From contig NC_071328.1 of the NCBI RefSeq assembly GCF_010183535.1, forward strand, positions 7,192,001 through 7,256,000: DNA of 64,000 nt, written 5' to 3'. Position numbers and translations under genes: made by a program. Source of the stretch: Caenorhabditis remanei (Eukaryota; Nematoda; Chromadorea; Rhabditida; Rhabditidae). The notes under the pieces are model-generated. The model saw nothing but the letters and a program-made list of their open reading frames with translations, was not told the origin of the DNA and ran no database searches. Below are positions 37,201 through 49,829 of this stretch, in pieces (position 1 is the first letter of the stretch; each line of letters starts with the position of its first letter).

Positions 37201-37982
37201 AAGAAATATGAACTGTAGATCAAGATCTTATCCTTTCTTTTTTCTCAAGGTGGAACGTAAAGAAAAAAGGATTTTCCGTTGAGAGAAGAGTGAGATAGCA
37301 ACTTTGAGATTGCGGAATTAATGTTTGTTTAGTACTGAAAAATGAGAGTTAAAATAAGATGAGTTGATGATCATAAGAAAAACTGAAATACTCCAGAAAA
37401 GAAAATCTGGTTCTTGAAGTTTGAAACTAATTTTATTATGAATTTCAAAGCTTTTCAAAATTCTGAAACTAGGGAAAAACTTTCATAAAGAAGTCAAGAT
37501 TTTATGAACATGATAAATCTCATGATCTTTATCTCTTACAGTAATACTCTCGACAAAATCTCGAAATGTATTTTATAGATAACGATTTTCAAATAATGCA
37601 TCTTCGAAATCAAAAGTCGAAATTTAGAACATGAATTCCAAAAAGTCTAGACCTAATCTATACACATATATATCCTAAACACTTTCCATCATCATCATCT
37701 CATTTTTTACTCTCTCTCCGCCATCATCTCGACATATCATAACGATCATCATCACCGCCTAAGATCATAAATAAGAGGCGCGGATTTAGCCGCTTTGTCA
37801 TGTAATTACGGAGATATCCTTGATATATATTCATGGGCATATCTCTAGGAGAAACAGGTTTCATCCATGAAACATTATATAACAATCCTCCCAAAAAACT
37901 CAACAAAAAATTGAACCCACTTCTGATGTGCCGCTATTTCCAGTACTAGGAAACTGGAGAAGATAAGAAAGAAGACGTTCAT
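34242..37982 (-). CDS. M14 zinc carboxypeptidase with ShKT domain (copy 1)
   Basis: Exons in transcript order: 37982-37921, 37038-36957, 36238-36102, 35943-35868, 35768-35628, 35452-35167, 35118-34844, 34794-34710, 34652-34433, 34350-34242; 490 residues. A signal peptide (MNVFFLIFSSFLVLEIAA) is followed by a propeptide of about 100 residues. The carboxypeptidase A-type domain has zinc ligands His186 and Glu189 (GGIHARE) and His329 (FHSYSQ), substrate-binding Asn278-Arg279 (DLNRNF), the Tyr382 equivalent of Tyr248, and general base Glu405 (FELRPE). All are present, so an active secreted metallocarboxypeptidase zymogen is predicted. The S1' position matching residue 255 of carboxypeptidase A is Glu389, hinting at basic C-terminal substrates. 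Residues 456-490 form a six-Cys ShKT module. The first donor is an unusual GTGGGT. Confidence 0.93.
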
Positions 37983-39785
37983 TATCTGATGTCCTCTTCG
38001 GGTCCCCCAGTGAAAACCTTAACGGGGAGAAAAAGGATGCCCTCCGTCGCGCGGGGCGAAAAAGAGTGTTCCTTTGAAACTGTCCAGACGCAGACCGCCA
38101 AACAAAATCAGGCCCCGCCCAAATTTTCATCCGCGCGGCCCCCCGTCCGCCTGTACACATTACTAGAAGAAGAAGAAGATGAAGAAGAAGAAGAAGAAGC
38201 ATCTCCTACAGAAGCATCAGAAGAAGCAAGCACGACGCATTGTTTGCGCAATGGGATGTTTGTTTTTCCCTATGCGCTTTAGACCGCGGAGGCGCGGACA
38301 GTCTAAAGACGCGACCCTCTGAAGCGCCGCGTATTTCGAAAACGAAACGTGTAAATCGGTTTCAAAGAGACAGTGGCGCCTAAGAGGTTGACCGAGGAGG
38401 GCTAAGTACTCTAAAGCTTAGAAGTCACCGGAAAAAAACCGAAAGGTACAAAAGTGAAGAGCCCGTTTTCGGGGAGAGTGAAATGACCAAGTGACCGCTA
38501 ATTGGAAGTGAAGTTTTTTGATTTGAGAAATGACTGTCGGCGAGTTATTTTTAGGGGGAGAAGGGCGGTCTGATAGAGGTTTGAAGTTGATGGTCGGAGC
38601 ACAATAACATGCTCTCTTAACTGTACTGATCAAGGCTCTTTTTTCAAGGTTCCAGCTCACCGAGGCGTCAATGGTTCACTATCAAATTTGGAAGATATGC
38701 ATTGCTCATCTTCTTGACTGAAAGTCGCCGTTGTCTGAATTAAATGCAACTGACTGATTCGTCATCTTCTTTTCTTCAATCATGAACTTGAAATACCAGA
38801 AACTCTGAGACTATAAATGCTTCTCAGGCGGCTTTTGTCTGTCTCTTGAAAAGTTTAGATATTTTATTAGTGATAAACTGCAAACTCTCGACAAGATACC
38901 CCTACTGTTCAGATGTGATCCCAAATACTCCAAACTATCTATTGAAATGCTCCAGACTGAGTTCTCAATTTCGGTCATGAACTACTATAGTATCTAGTGT
39001 CAAACCTGTTCCAAAATGGGATAACAAGCTGAACCAACATTGAGATTGGTTTTTTTAGCATACTATACACAACAAACCGTGCTCCGTATAATTTGTTTTC
39101 AGACAGGTGAGAGCGAAAATATTTTCGTAGTACAGTCACGGTCAGAGTACTAAAAATATTACTCACGACAAGTCATGGACATAATATGGAATCTGAATGT
39201 AAAAAAAACATCTTGGCGCCATTTTACAATTTCTCCATTTCTTATTTAAAGTGTCTTTCGAAATCTTTGTATACAAATGAATTGCACTCTGATCAACATG
39301 GACCTGATCTTCTTTATCATCCCGTATTCTTGCCATAACCCTATTCTTAGGTACACAGAAAAAGAGAAGTATTGTCCTCTCAGACTTCCGGAAAGGGTGG
39401 TCAAACATCGAAGTCAATAATCAGTTTTTACACAGAAAATTTGAAAATGAATGATTTTTTTGTAGATGCTTGGGACCTCTAATTGCTAAAACATATATTT
39501 AGGGAATCTGGTAAAAAACTGAAAACTGCATGAATCGAAAAATCAAATAGAATATTTTTACGTGTACTGTATCTTCGGAAAAATTAATGAGTTTCCATAA
39601 AACTCTTTCCAGAATTGTTCCGTGAACTCTCATTAAATTTTTATCTGAAAATCATGAAACACAGAAACATTGGATATTCCACGTGGTTTCTCCTTTGTCC
39701 CCCTAATTCCGAAATTTCAAAATTCATTTCAGACTTTAATTTATTGTTCTGTCATTTCCTTTTTGACTGAAAACACGTCCAAACA
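37983..39785. other. Upstream region of carboxypeptidase 1
   Basis: No gene is supported. It contains a GAAGAA-type tract near 38168-38200 and a locally GC-rich block at about 38030-38350 that includes the hairpin at 38278-38309. Both could belong to the divergent promoter region of the carboxypeptidase (minus) and the small membrane-protein gene (plus). Confidence 0.4.
38278..38309. repeat. GC-rich hairpin upstream of carboxypeptidase 1
   Basis: CTTTAGAC (38278-38285) and GTCTAAAG (38302-38309) are exact reverse complements. They flank CGCGGAGGCGCGGACA, which can itself pair in part. It lies about 300 bp upstream of the carboxypeptidase ATG in one of the few GC-rich patches of the window. 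Confidence 0.45.
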
Positions 39786-40615
39786 ATGCCAACTGAAAGT
39801 AAGTTTTCAGCTTCAGGTGATTCATCCGTCCTTCCAGATGTCCGTTCACTTCTGTCAAACTGAGCTAACATTTCTATCTGAAAATGAAACAACTCCATTA
39901 AACTTTTAGAGGCCTCTTCATCATCTTCCTCCCCGTGGATCAAAGTTGTCATATTCGTATTTGTTGGCATTCTTATTGTCGCAGGCATCGTTTTTGCTGT
40001 CATTTTCTGCATGAAGGTGTGTATATTTGTCCGGATGTCCACATCTTTCTTTGAATCAGTTTCTTGGATTCCCTCTTTCCACACGAACAAAAATATTTCA
40101 GAAAAATAAGAAGAAGGCGGAAGAGGAAAAGAAAAAGAAGGGCTCATCAAGCAGTTCCTCAAAAAGCAAGAGCAACAAGGACAAAAAGAAAAAGAAGAAG
40201 ACGAGAGTTGTCTCATCATCCTCCAAGAAATCAGCCAAAGTTGCTGTTCCACCACCACGTGGTCGTTCAATCATTCCTCAGATTCCGCTTCGAACGAAAT
40301 CTACGGATGAAACAGTTACACCAACGACCTCATTCACCTCTTCTCCAACTCATGAAGTGGCTCCACCTGCACCATCTGCACATCGCCCTCCAATTTTGCC
40401 GCCTCTAGGATTGGCTCCACCAGTTGATGACGGGCAAAGAGCATCGGATGAGCAGAATGCATCGAGAGATAATGTAACTGTTTTGTGCACTTATGGAAAT
40501 GGATGGAAGGCCAAAGGAAAGGTGAGACTTTTAAAGCTTAGGAATACAGATAAATACTTCTTCTTATTCTTTCCAGCCTCCACCAGATTTCTCATTCTCG
40601 ATCGAATCGGAATGA
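39786..40615 (+). CDS. Small single-pass membrane protein with Lys/Ser-rich tail
   Basis: Exons: 39786-39798, 39910-40016, 40102-40521, 40577-40615; 192 residues. The tiny first exon encodes MPTE, then comes a Ser run, a single membrane span (VVIFVFVGILIVAGIVFAVI, residues about 14-35), a KNKKKAEEEKKKKG stop-transfer region with Ser/Lys repeats, a Pro-rich segment (RPPILPPLGLAPP) and an acidic end (SFSIESE). Positive charges follow the span, so the tail is predicted to be cytoplasmic. No family recognised. Its layout, a hydrophobic span followed by Lys-rich low complexity, recalls the unrelated gene at 32654-33853. The 13 bp first exon is supported by phase and a GTAAG donor but could be wrong. 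Confidence 0.65.
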
Positions 40616-43322
40616 TCTCATCGACACATTGGAAACTAAGAAGGGTAGAACTCAAAATCACAGTTTTTATACTTGTTTCGCTTGCTTTTTTTGTAATAAA
40701 ATTGATTTTGGTGTTTTTGAACTCCGGACTTTGAGTCTCACTTGGAGAACACTAAAGACGTTTCGCTTATTAAAACATAGCGGTTCACAGATAAGCAGAC
40801 ATCAAAAATCGGACCTGCCCGCATTCAAAAGTGAGTACCCATTTTTTACCAAAATTTTTTGAAATTCTTTGAAAAATTAGAGTAAAAATGCTTAAATTTT
40901 CATACATATTCACATTTTGATTCAATTTTAAAGTTTTAGTCGAAAACTATACTTTTCCAAAAAAAATTCAAAAAATTTCAAAAAAAATTCAAATTTTTCA
41001 AAACATGCTTCAAAACGGCGCGGTCCGTGACAAGTCTGCAGATAAATGTTTTTTCTCTAATGGTGATTTCTGGGCGACTAGATAGAGGACACTAAATTCA
41101 ACTGACCCTGTTTCTCATTTACAGTACATCAGTCGACTCTCAATTTGAATAACACATCAATAAATAGAAAAATTTGGATCAACTGTAGAGTCAGGTTGAT
41201 CAGAAGAAAGAAAATGAATCATAGAATGAACTTTTGATTGTTTGAAGTGTTATCTCCAATTCTCCAAAATTGTTTGTATTTTTATTAAATTCCAACCTGA
41301 AAACCTAAAAACCTGTAATAATGTCATGTGTCGAGACTCGAGATTTCCCACCCTCATTTGCTGTATTCAGTGTGATCTCATCATCATTTTTAAGATTTCT
41401 CACGTCAGTCAAAAATATTTCTAATCAGCAGATATTAATATGAAAGTTCTGAATTCGTTCAAAATCGAAAAAGTTCAGTAGAATCTGCTGTAATTGATTT
41501 TTGAGCCAGGTCTCGTATTCGTGGCATCAATACAGTTTATGTAAGTGAAATAATTACAAGATTTTTAGAATTTGAAGTAAAATTGTAAGTTTAGTCACGA
41601 AAATACAGTATAGCATTCCAAACAAGTAGTTTTAATTAAATGAAAAGGAAGTAACCAATCATCAAATGTCCATTCTTTATCTCAAAAATGTTCTTCTTCT
41701 TTTTTCTTCTCTTTTTTTTTCTTGATTACTGATCTCGATAATTCGATTAGTACTATCAATTGGTTACGTAGTACGCCGTTCTGATGATCTACCTCTTTTT
41801 TCCTTTTTCCCTTTAAATATTTCGGTTTTTTCATCAGATAGGCATGAATAGAACAGGAACAAATCGTCTTTTCTCGTGAATCATATGATTTTTCGATTGT
41901 AATGTTTTCTTTTTTCTCTTTTTGATTGTGGTGTCAATTCTTGAAAAGTGAAAGTGATAAGATATACTGAAAGGTGTAAAGATAAGAACAATTTATAGTT
42001 TTAGTAGGAGAGGAAGTAATGAAATGGGGACCGTCGTGAAGAAATTTCAAATGTTGAGTTCCGTGTTTAAAAAAAGTTATAACAGTAAGCTTCATGTGTA
42101 CCTCATCCATAACTTCAAAGCTAATAGATATACGATAATTTCTCCTGGTTATTAGGAACAAGACACAACTTAAAAACGTTCATTTTGTTGCTAAACGCTG
42201 ATGACATAATACCGACATGCATCATTCCAATTAGTGCCCTGCCAGATAATCGGAACTTTTTCATTCGGTCGTTCAGCTTCATTGTCCTGTCACTTCTCTA
42301 CGTTCAGGGGGATTTCCCAGTTTTAGCTAACCGTCAGTTTGGATCTCAATTATCCTGTCTAACTTATTCCATTGTCATTTCTGACATGGTAGAACTTGAA
42401 CAGTTATGTATGTTTAGCTGTGGTTGTTGGGTTTTGATTTTTTGTAATTTCAGTTATTATTAGCTACAGTAAACCTTTTCAGAACATTTTCTATTCAGAG
42501 CTGTTTTTTTATCTAATTCGTAGTTTTATCAGATTTATCCTATTCAGAAATGGCTCTGTTTGAAGAAAAGCATCAATGTGTATGATTCTGTTTTAGCAAA
42601 TTACAGATCAGTGAAACTGTAAAATGTAGACATCTCCGAAGATCTTCAAAAAATGAAGTTCGAAAAAAGCTGGTTTATAATTTTTAAAGGAACTGGAACA
42701 TAAACCTCTGACTATGAGACTACTCTAGCTCTCTGGATTTTTTCGAAAACGTTGCAGAGATAAAAATGTTGAAACTTTGAAAAACATTAACTCTTATTTT
42801 TCGACCTAGAGTACAAGCCTTACCACGCTCGTTTCAAATAATTTTAACTTGGGCGCCACAGTCAGATTCTCACACTCTTCGCAAAAAGGAGAGATAAGGA
42901 ATGAAAATCCAGCTAATCGAATTGTGAATTCTCGACAATCGTTTTCATAATTTATATCATTTGTGGTGGGTCTCAGCCAATGTCTGCCTGTTTTTTCTCC
43001 TCCTTCTCTCACTAAACAACCGCCACCGGGATATGAAATGCCTCGAAGTGATTAGACGGTATGGTTTTCAAAAGGGATAGATTTCATCTCTTCTCTCTCT
43101 TAATTCTCCCCTTTTTTTTCTTCTTTTTCTTCTCATTTTCTACCGCTTTTCCTTTTTCTTCACTTCTTCAGAAATAGTATATACAGGTGTGGAGTGTTTG
43201 TTAGACATCGAGACGGAACAGGATTCTCATAGCCCCCTACTTCTCCCAAAAAAGGTGACGACGTGGAGACGACGATTCAGAAGACCTTTTTTCAAGAAGA
43301 CGTCAGATTCAGAAGGATTTGG
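40616..43322. other. Intergenic DNA before carboxypeptidase 2
   Basis: AT-rich DNA of 2.7 kb without a supported gene. Plus-strand frames at 41242-41424 and 42185-42463 and the minus frame at 41934-42161 show neither domains nor splice context. A C/T-rich stretch at about 43085-43170 lies just upstream of the carboxypeptidase 2 start. Confidence 0.45.
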
Positions 43323-46166
43323 ATGACGTCAACGTCTTCTCCACAAATGCTCATTTTACTCTTTTTCTCGTTTATTAGTCTATCTTTACAGTCGTTTTCT
43401 GTATATCGATTATTACCGAAAACACAAACAGATTTTCAAGCTATACAGAGGTTATACAAGAATGCAACCGATCATGATGTGAGTTTCTTTTTCTTTAAGT
43501 TTTTGTGGTTTTAAATTTTTGAAATTCTTTAGAGCCAATACTATTCTTGCAGTTAAACTTCTGGAAAACTGGAAAAGACAAACATGGATTTTGGGATGTG
43601 ATGGTCGAGTTAAACAACGAGAAGTTCCTGATGGACTACCTACAAATCAACGATATTTCTCATGTGAAAACGATAGAAGACGTCGAGAAATTAATATCGA
43701 AACATGAAAATAATAAAACTCTTTCGAAGATGTTTCCCCGATTATGGGATGATTCATCATCTGCTCATTACGATTTCCATACATATGGATCATATCAAAG
43801 AATGACTGATTGGATGAAACAATTGGTCGTGAAATATCCAAAAATGGTACAGTATATTTCGATTGGAAAAACGACTGAAGGAAGAAATATTGATGGAGTT
43901 GAGGTTAGTTTCACACTCCTAAAACTTTCTTGAATAAATTGAAAAAAATAGCAACTAAAGTTTAAAGACTCTATGAGATCAAAGTCGAGACTGAAAAAAT
44001 TGTTTCAATACCAAACAATATAATTTTCAGATCGGTGGAGACTCTCGAACCAAAAAAATCTTCTGGATTGACGGAGGAATTCATGCTCGAGAGTGGGCTG
44101 CTCCCCATACAGCATTGTTCTTCATTCATCAGGTAATCCCCTCACAGAGTACTCATCAAACTGCACAACATTTCAAGACTACAGTCTCTACAGTCCTCTT
44201 GCATCATCAAAAAAAAAAAATATTACAGTCTATATCAGTCTGCAAACTACGAATCCGAACCCACTATTTATCAAGTTTTAACTCTTTCTGTTCCTCGTCT
44301 TCCCTTTTCTCTTTTTGCATGTCTAGGTTCTGCCATCGAAAATTCTGTAAAGAATGGCTTCCTTTCTAATCGGAACGCACTTTTTTTGGCGGAGGAAAAG
44401 GGAAAATTGAATGGAAAAGAAGGAGAGAAAGTAGGCGATGCGGAAGAATAGACGAAAAGAAAAAGCTGAAGTTATTAACCTGTCTAGCTTACTTTCGGAG
44501 ATCAGAAAGACAAATTGTACAGTAAGATACAGTAATTCTACTTAAACTTATTTCCAAATGTCTAAAATTCATCCCAATTGCTCATTTTCAGCTCACATCG
44601 CGTGCCAATGAACCTGGAATCAAGAAACTTCTCGAAGAAATCACATTTGTAGTCGTGCCATGTCTGAATCCCGACGGGTATGAATTCACAAGATCATCCA
44701 CTAATCCACATGTGAGTCATACCTTCTGAAACTTCTTACTGTATCTCCACTTCCAGGTCCGTCTTTGGCGTAAAAATCGTTCAAAAATGCAATGTCGCAA
44801 GGACATTTGGGGCAGAAATAGGTGTTGTCGAGGCGTCGATTTGAATCGGAATTTCGATTTCCACTTCAGAGGTGAGAGGGTTTTTTCAAGTTTTATTGTC
44901 CTTTACTCAAGAGTTTTTGTATTAGAAGAAAAAAAGTAAAGTTATGAAAAGAGATCGGGGACTAATTATTTATTTGAATGTATTGAAGAGAGTGGTACTA
45001 GTGACGATCCATGCTCTGAGATCTATCAAGGACCAGCTCCGTTCAGTGAGCCAGAGGCAAAGGCTGTCAGAGATGCTCTGTTGTCACAGAGATATAAAGG
45101 AAGAACTGATGCTTACATCACTTTGCACACTTATTCACAGGTACCATGTGTCTTCAATCAAATTTCTCAAAAATGTATTATTTTCCAGATTTGGATTCAT
45201 CCATATGGTCACAAGAAGGACGCTTATCCTGGAGACATCAAGGATTTGGTGAGTCTGTCTGTGTGTCTGTGTACTTAGATGTTCAAAATTTCAGTACGAA
45301 GTAGGAAAGAAGGCTGCTCAAGCTCTGAAGAGAGTTTACGGGACCAAGTACGTCGTCGGAAGTGGAGCAGACACTCTTTACCCGGCTTCTGGAGGATCTG
45401 AAGACTGGGCGAAACACGAGGCGAAGGTCAAATTTGTATATCTTTTGGAATTGAGACCCGATGAGAAAAGTAAAATGAAATCACAGGTTTACACATACTC
45501 CTGAATACTTTTCAGATTGGGACGGATTCATTTTGGACGAAAAAGAGTTGATTCCAACAGCCAGAGAGACATGGGAAGGAGTTCGAGTGGTGGCTGAAGC
45601 AGTGTTGGATAGGATAGTTGCTCAGAAGGCTAGCACGCCGAGAGGTTTGTTTCTGGAATTTCTTCACTTATTCAGAATATTTTCCATGACCCACTGAAAC
45701 CGTAATCCCTAGACACGAAGAACCATTTTTTTCTTTCTTGCTAGAATCCAACACTTTGAGATCAGCATCTGTTTTTATCAATTTTTGCTTTTGAAAAAAT
45801 CAAGAATTACTCAAAAATCTTGCACGGATCATCTAAAAACCAGGCCAAAACTATCTTCTAAAGAATCAAGTGGTCCAAATTTAGTCTTCGATTCTGAGGC
45901 CACATGAGTTTACCTTCTGGTCATTCCTCCCTCTCTACAAATGGAAACCGATACTCTCCAGACATGATCCCCCAGAATCCAAATACCGTATCCAATTTCC
46001 AGAAGCACCAAAAGCGCGCGGATTCCGATTTGGAGACGGCACTGAAGGATCATGTTTCGATGTGAGACACGCATGTAAACGATGGGTTCAGGAACGAGAG
46101 GAATTGTGTCGAACGGTTCCGATATTCATGAGAGAGAATTGTGCATATTCTTGTAATTTCTGTTAG
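43323..46166 (+). CDS. M14 zinc carboxypeptidase with ShKT-like tail (copy 2)
   Basis: Exons: 43323-43478, 43553-43903, 44031-44132, 44592-44711, 44757-44871, 44989-45140, 45189-45248, 45295-45469, 45516-45644, 46003-46166; 507 residues. A signal peptide lies at residues 9-25 (MLILLFFSFISLSLQSF); the second ATG at codon 9 would serve equally well. After a propeptide, the catalytic domain has His187/Glu190 (GGIHARE), His328 (LHTYSQ), DLNRNF, Tyr381 and Glu404 (LELRPDE), all intact. The residue-255 equivalent is Glu388. The C-terminal exon carries six cysteines ending RENCAYSCNFC, a ShKT-like module. AATAAA occurs at 46368 and 46375. It is closest in sequence to copies 1 and 3 of this window, implying local duplication. 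Confidence 0.93.
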
Positions 46167-46932
46167 GAATAGTTTCGATTGCCATCGGATTTCGACAACA
46201 ATAATCGAGTAAACCTGTAGGATTTTCAACTTTTTTTGTATTCTCGGACCCTCAACGCTCCCCACACTGTGAACTTCTGCGGGCACATTAGTGTCTATTT
46301 GGCTGATTTTGTTATTTTGTATGTATATATTTTTAACTGACAACTCAAATTCTTCTCATTGTCCAAAAATAAAAAATAAAGATTTCATTGGACGGTATTA
46401 TATAGATTTCAGACGAAGAGGCAACTTCTTGATAATTTGGAGTCTTGGATAGTCAACAATTGTTGTTGAGAACCTCATACTGTAGTGTTTCAGTTATTTC
46501 AGAAATTCGGAGGATCATGCAAGTAAAAAGCTTTGGAAAGGTTCCCCTCCTCCAGAACAAGCGTGCCACACTTTTTCCGTTCTGTTGACTGATGTATATT
46601 TTTGACTACTGACTCACTTCTTCTGGCTCTTCGGAAACAAAAAATAAAGAATCTAATACAGTGTTCACGAGAGACTTTGTGACCATATACCTCCATATTT
46701 GTTCTTTTTCTCTGTTCGGATGCTCCGCGTGCGCATTTTCTTTTGTCCACATACGATGAGAACTTTTGTCTATTTTCTCTCTCTGACCACCACGGCTCCT
46801 CTCTTCAAATATGACAAAATGTCAAAATTCTGAGCCCCTTTTTGCTGCTGACTGACCACTGGAGCATCGCTGAGACAGTCGTGTATCTTCAGACCATCCC
46901 GAGATACCTTTCTGACCACGACTTACATCAAA
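46167..46932. other. Between carboxypeptidases 2 and 3
   Basis: This 766 bp stretch holds the carboxypeptidase 2 3' UTR with two AATAAA hexamers and the promoter side of carboxypeptidase 3. A minus-strand frame at 46499-46750 has no support. Confidence 0.5.
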
Positions 46933-49606
46933 ATGCGATTAAATATTTTCAGTTTTTTATTCATTCTTACATTTATTTATGAAAGGATACAAGCGATACA
47001 CAACACTGATGAGAATTCTGCATTTCACAAGTGAGTTTATATTAGATTGATTTACTTTTTGGATATCTGACCGTTATATTCTTATTTCAAAAAAATTATA
47101 TTTTTCTTACAAGTCTTCCAAGATATTAGACATACGACATTTCAAAACTGTCTTATCCAATTTGTGTGTTACCTCAGATTATTGAACTTTTTTCAGTTTC
47201 AAACTAATTCGTATAAATCCGGAGACAGAGAACAGTGTGAAGTATCTCCGAAGTCTTTACGAAGATTCTTCACCTTATGAACTCGATTTCTGGCAACCAC
47301 CTACTCACATCGGTAAGTCTAAGGATCACTAGACAATTTGAGAAAAGTGGAATTTTGCAGGAGCCATTGTTGATCTGACTGTTGCTCCATCAGATGCTCC
47401 GAAGTTTGTTCGTGATTTGGAGTCTAAGAATATTAATTACATTGTGGCTGTGAACGATCTTTCGAAGTGGGTTCCATTTTAAAGTTTTTGAAAATGGACA
47501 ATTGCTACCAATATAATTTTCATCTTGCAACTGAACCACAACTGTACCTCAATGTTCGAACCGTGTCTCTAGGTAAACGTTTTCAGAGCCATCGAAAACG
47601 AGAGAGGAAGCGACAAATTCTACAATCCCATTGCTGGATTTGCTTATGACAAATACAACAGTTTGGATGAGATTCACTCCGAAATGAAGAGATTGAAGAA
47701 GGAATATCCAACAATGATCACATTGATTGATATCGGACAGAGTCACGAGAACAGAACTTTGTTGGTTATGAAGGTAAGAGAATGAGTTTTGTGTTGAAAA
47801 ACATTAAAATTGATTTCAGATAACCGGAAAACGGAATCCTCTCGGTTCGAAAATCTCAATGTGGATTGATGGAGGAATTCACGCACGTGAATGGATCTCT
47901 CCAGCAACTGCAATGTATATTGCACATGAACTGATACTGGGATATGAGAACGATGCAACTGTGGCTAAACTCATGGATCATATTGACTTCTATATATTGC
48001 CAGTGATGAATCCAGACGGATATGAGTATTCTAGAGAAAAGGTTGGTCGACAACGAAGTTTTCGAAACAATGGAAGTTTTACTTTTAGAATCGAATGTGG
48101 AGAAAAAATCGCAGTCCAGCCAAATGTCATCGACAGACGTTCAGTACTGTTTGCTGTTCTGGAGTTGATCTGAACCGAAACTTTGATTGGTTCTGGGCTT
48201 GTGAGTCTTTGAATTTGCTTGGTTTTTTAGAGAGCAGGAATGAACTTCCAATTTTTTAAAATTTCTAACAGTTACGGGATTTTTCTAACCGGTCGTTCTC
48301 AAACATTCCCTTTTTCCAGCGACTGGATCCTCCTCCGACCCTTGCCATGACACTTACCACGGTTCCTCAGCTTTTTCCGAACCAGAATCGCAAGCAGTCC
48401 GTGATTTCCTTGAACAGAATACTCCAGAAGCATTTATCTCTCTCCACTCATATTCTCAAATGTGGTTGATTCCATACGGACACAGAAAACAAAGTTATCC
48501 ACAAGACTATCATACTGGATTGAGACCATTGGCTTTGAGGGCAACTAAAGCTTTGTACGAGTTGTATGGAACAAAATATCAAGTTGGAACTGGTGCTGAT
48601 TTGATGTGTGAGTTGGAATAATATAAGAGTAAACGAAGAATTGCAATGATTTTCCAGACGAAGCTTCCGGTGGATCTCACGATTGGGCCAAGGGACAGCT
48701 GAAGGTTCCATACGCATATTTGATCGAACTCCGCCCAAAAAATACAATGATGGGACATGGTTTCCTTCTTCCAGAAAGAGAAATTGTTCCAACTGGATTG
48801 GAAACTTTTGAATCTATCAAAGTGGTCGCTGATGAACTCGTGGCTCAATTTGTGGAACCGGTTATCAGAGCGAAGTTGACTACGACGACTAGACCTTGTG
48901 AGTTTCCATCTAGTTGTATGCATGAAGCCAAAAATTCCACAGATAAATCGAAATAACTATTTTCCAGCCATTCCTCCATATCGACGTGGTTATTCTATCA
49001 TTGACACCACAACGATGGATCCAGTTGAAGAATTAGCCCCTGTTAAGAAGACTTTTGTAGCACCGACAACTACAGAAGCTACAACAACTACTACAACTAC
49101 AACTACAACAGAAGCACCAACCACAACGACTGCTACGACTACAGTACCCACAACGACTACAACCACGGAAGCTTCAACGACCACTACAGAATCCACCACT
49201 ACTACTACTACTACTATTACTACAACGACAGAAGAACCAACAACAACGTCTACTACTCCAATACCATCTACGATCACAGATTCAGAACCAGATAGCAATG
49301 CTACAGTAGTTTTACCAACGGAAACGTATCCTTCTGAAGTCACAGACAAATCAGAAGTCTCATCGACAACACTGACACCTTTCGAAGAAACTTCTGAAAT
49401 TCCAGTAGAAGAGGTAATTGTATTTTCAATACTAACTGATTCCAGTCAATTGATTTCCATATTTTCAGGAAACAAGCCCGCCAGTGAAATGCATGGACTA
49501 CGGTGACTACTGTAGACTGTGGGGTGTTCTTCAACTCTGTTACAGGGATCAAGTCTCTAAACTTTGCCCGAAAACTTGTGATTCTCGATGCTCTTTCGCC
49601 GTTTGA
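46933..49606 (+). CDS. M14 zinc carboxypeptidase with mucin-like linker (copy 3)
   Basis: Exons: 46933-47030, 47197-47312, 47361-47466, 47587-47773, 47820-48041, 48089-48200, 48320-48607, 48658-48897, 48968-49413, 49469-49606; 650 residues. A signal peptide (IFSFLFILTFIYERIQA) precedes a propeptide. The catalytic domain has His190/Glu193 (GGIHARE), His323 (LHSYSQ), DLNRNF, Tyr377 and Glu400 (LIELRP), all present. The residue-255 position is His384, unlike the Glu of copies 1 and 2. Residues about 470-600 are a Thr-rich, Pro-poor linker encoded by AC-rich triplets and probably O-glycosylated. The end is a ShKT-like Cys module (CMDYGDYC to CDSRC). AATAAA lies at 49720. Predicted secreted, perhaps cuticle- or mucus-associated. 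Confidence 0.93.
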
Positions 49607-49829
49607 TCCTCTGAACTTTGTTGTATTTTATCTAGAAAATTCTGGTTTTCCACGTGGATAATTTTTAGAATTTTCCTATGTATGGCATATTGTCAGAACG
49701 AATTTTTATGTTTCTTGTGAATAAATTGATTCAAATTAAACGAAAGTTAAAACTGTTTAATGCACAATGCTCCAGTCATGTAGAAAAGTTTATATCAGAA
49801 TGTACATGTTTCAATAACCAGAAAACAAA

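Noticed and set aside
48990..49349. Val-rich minus-strand frame opposite the Thr-rich linker
   Set aside because: It is the antisense reading of the ACN repeats in carboxypeptidase 3.
43323..49606. Carboxypeptidases 2 and 3 as one operon
   Set aside because: The gap is 766 bp with two polyadenylation hexamers right after copy 2, longer than usual operon spacing, so independent transcription is more likely.
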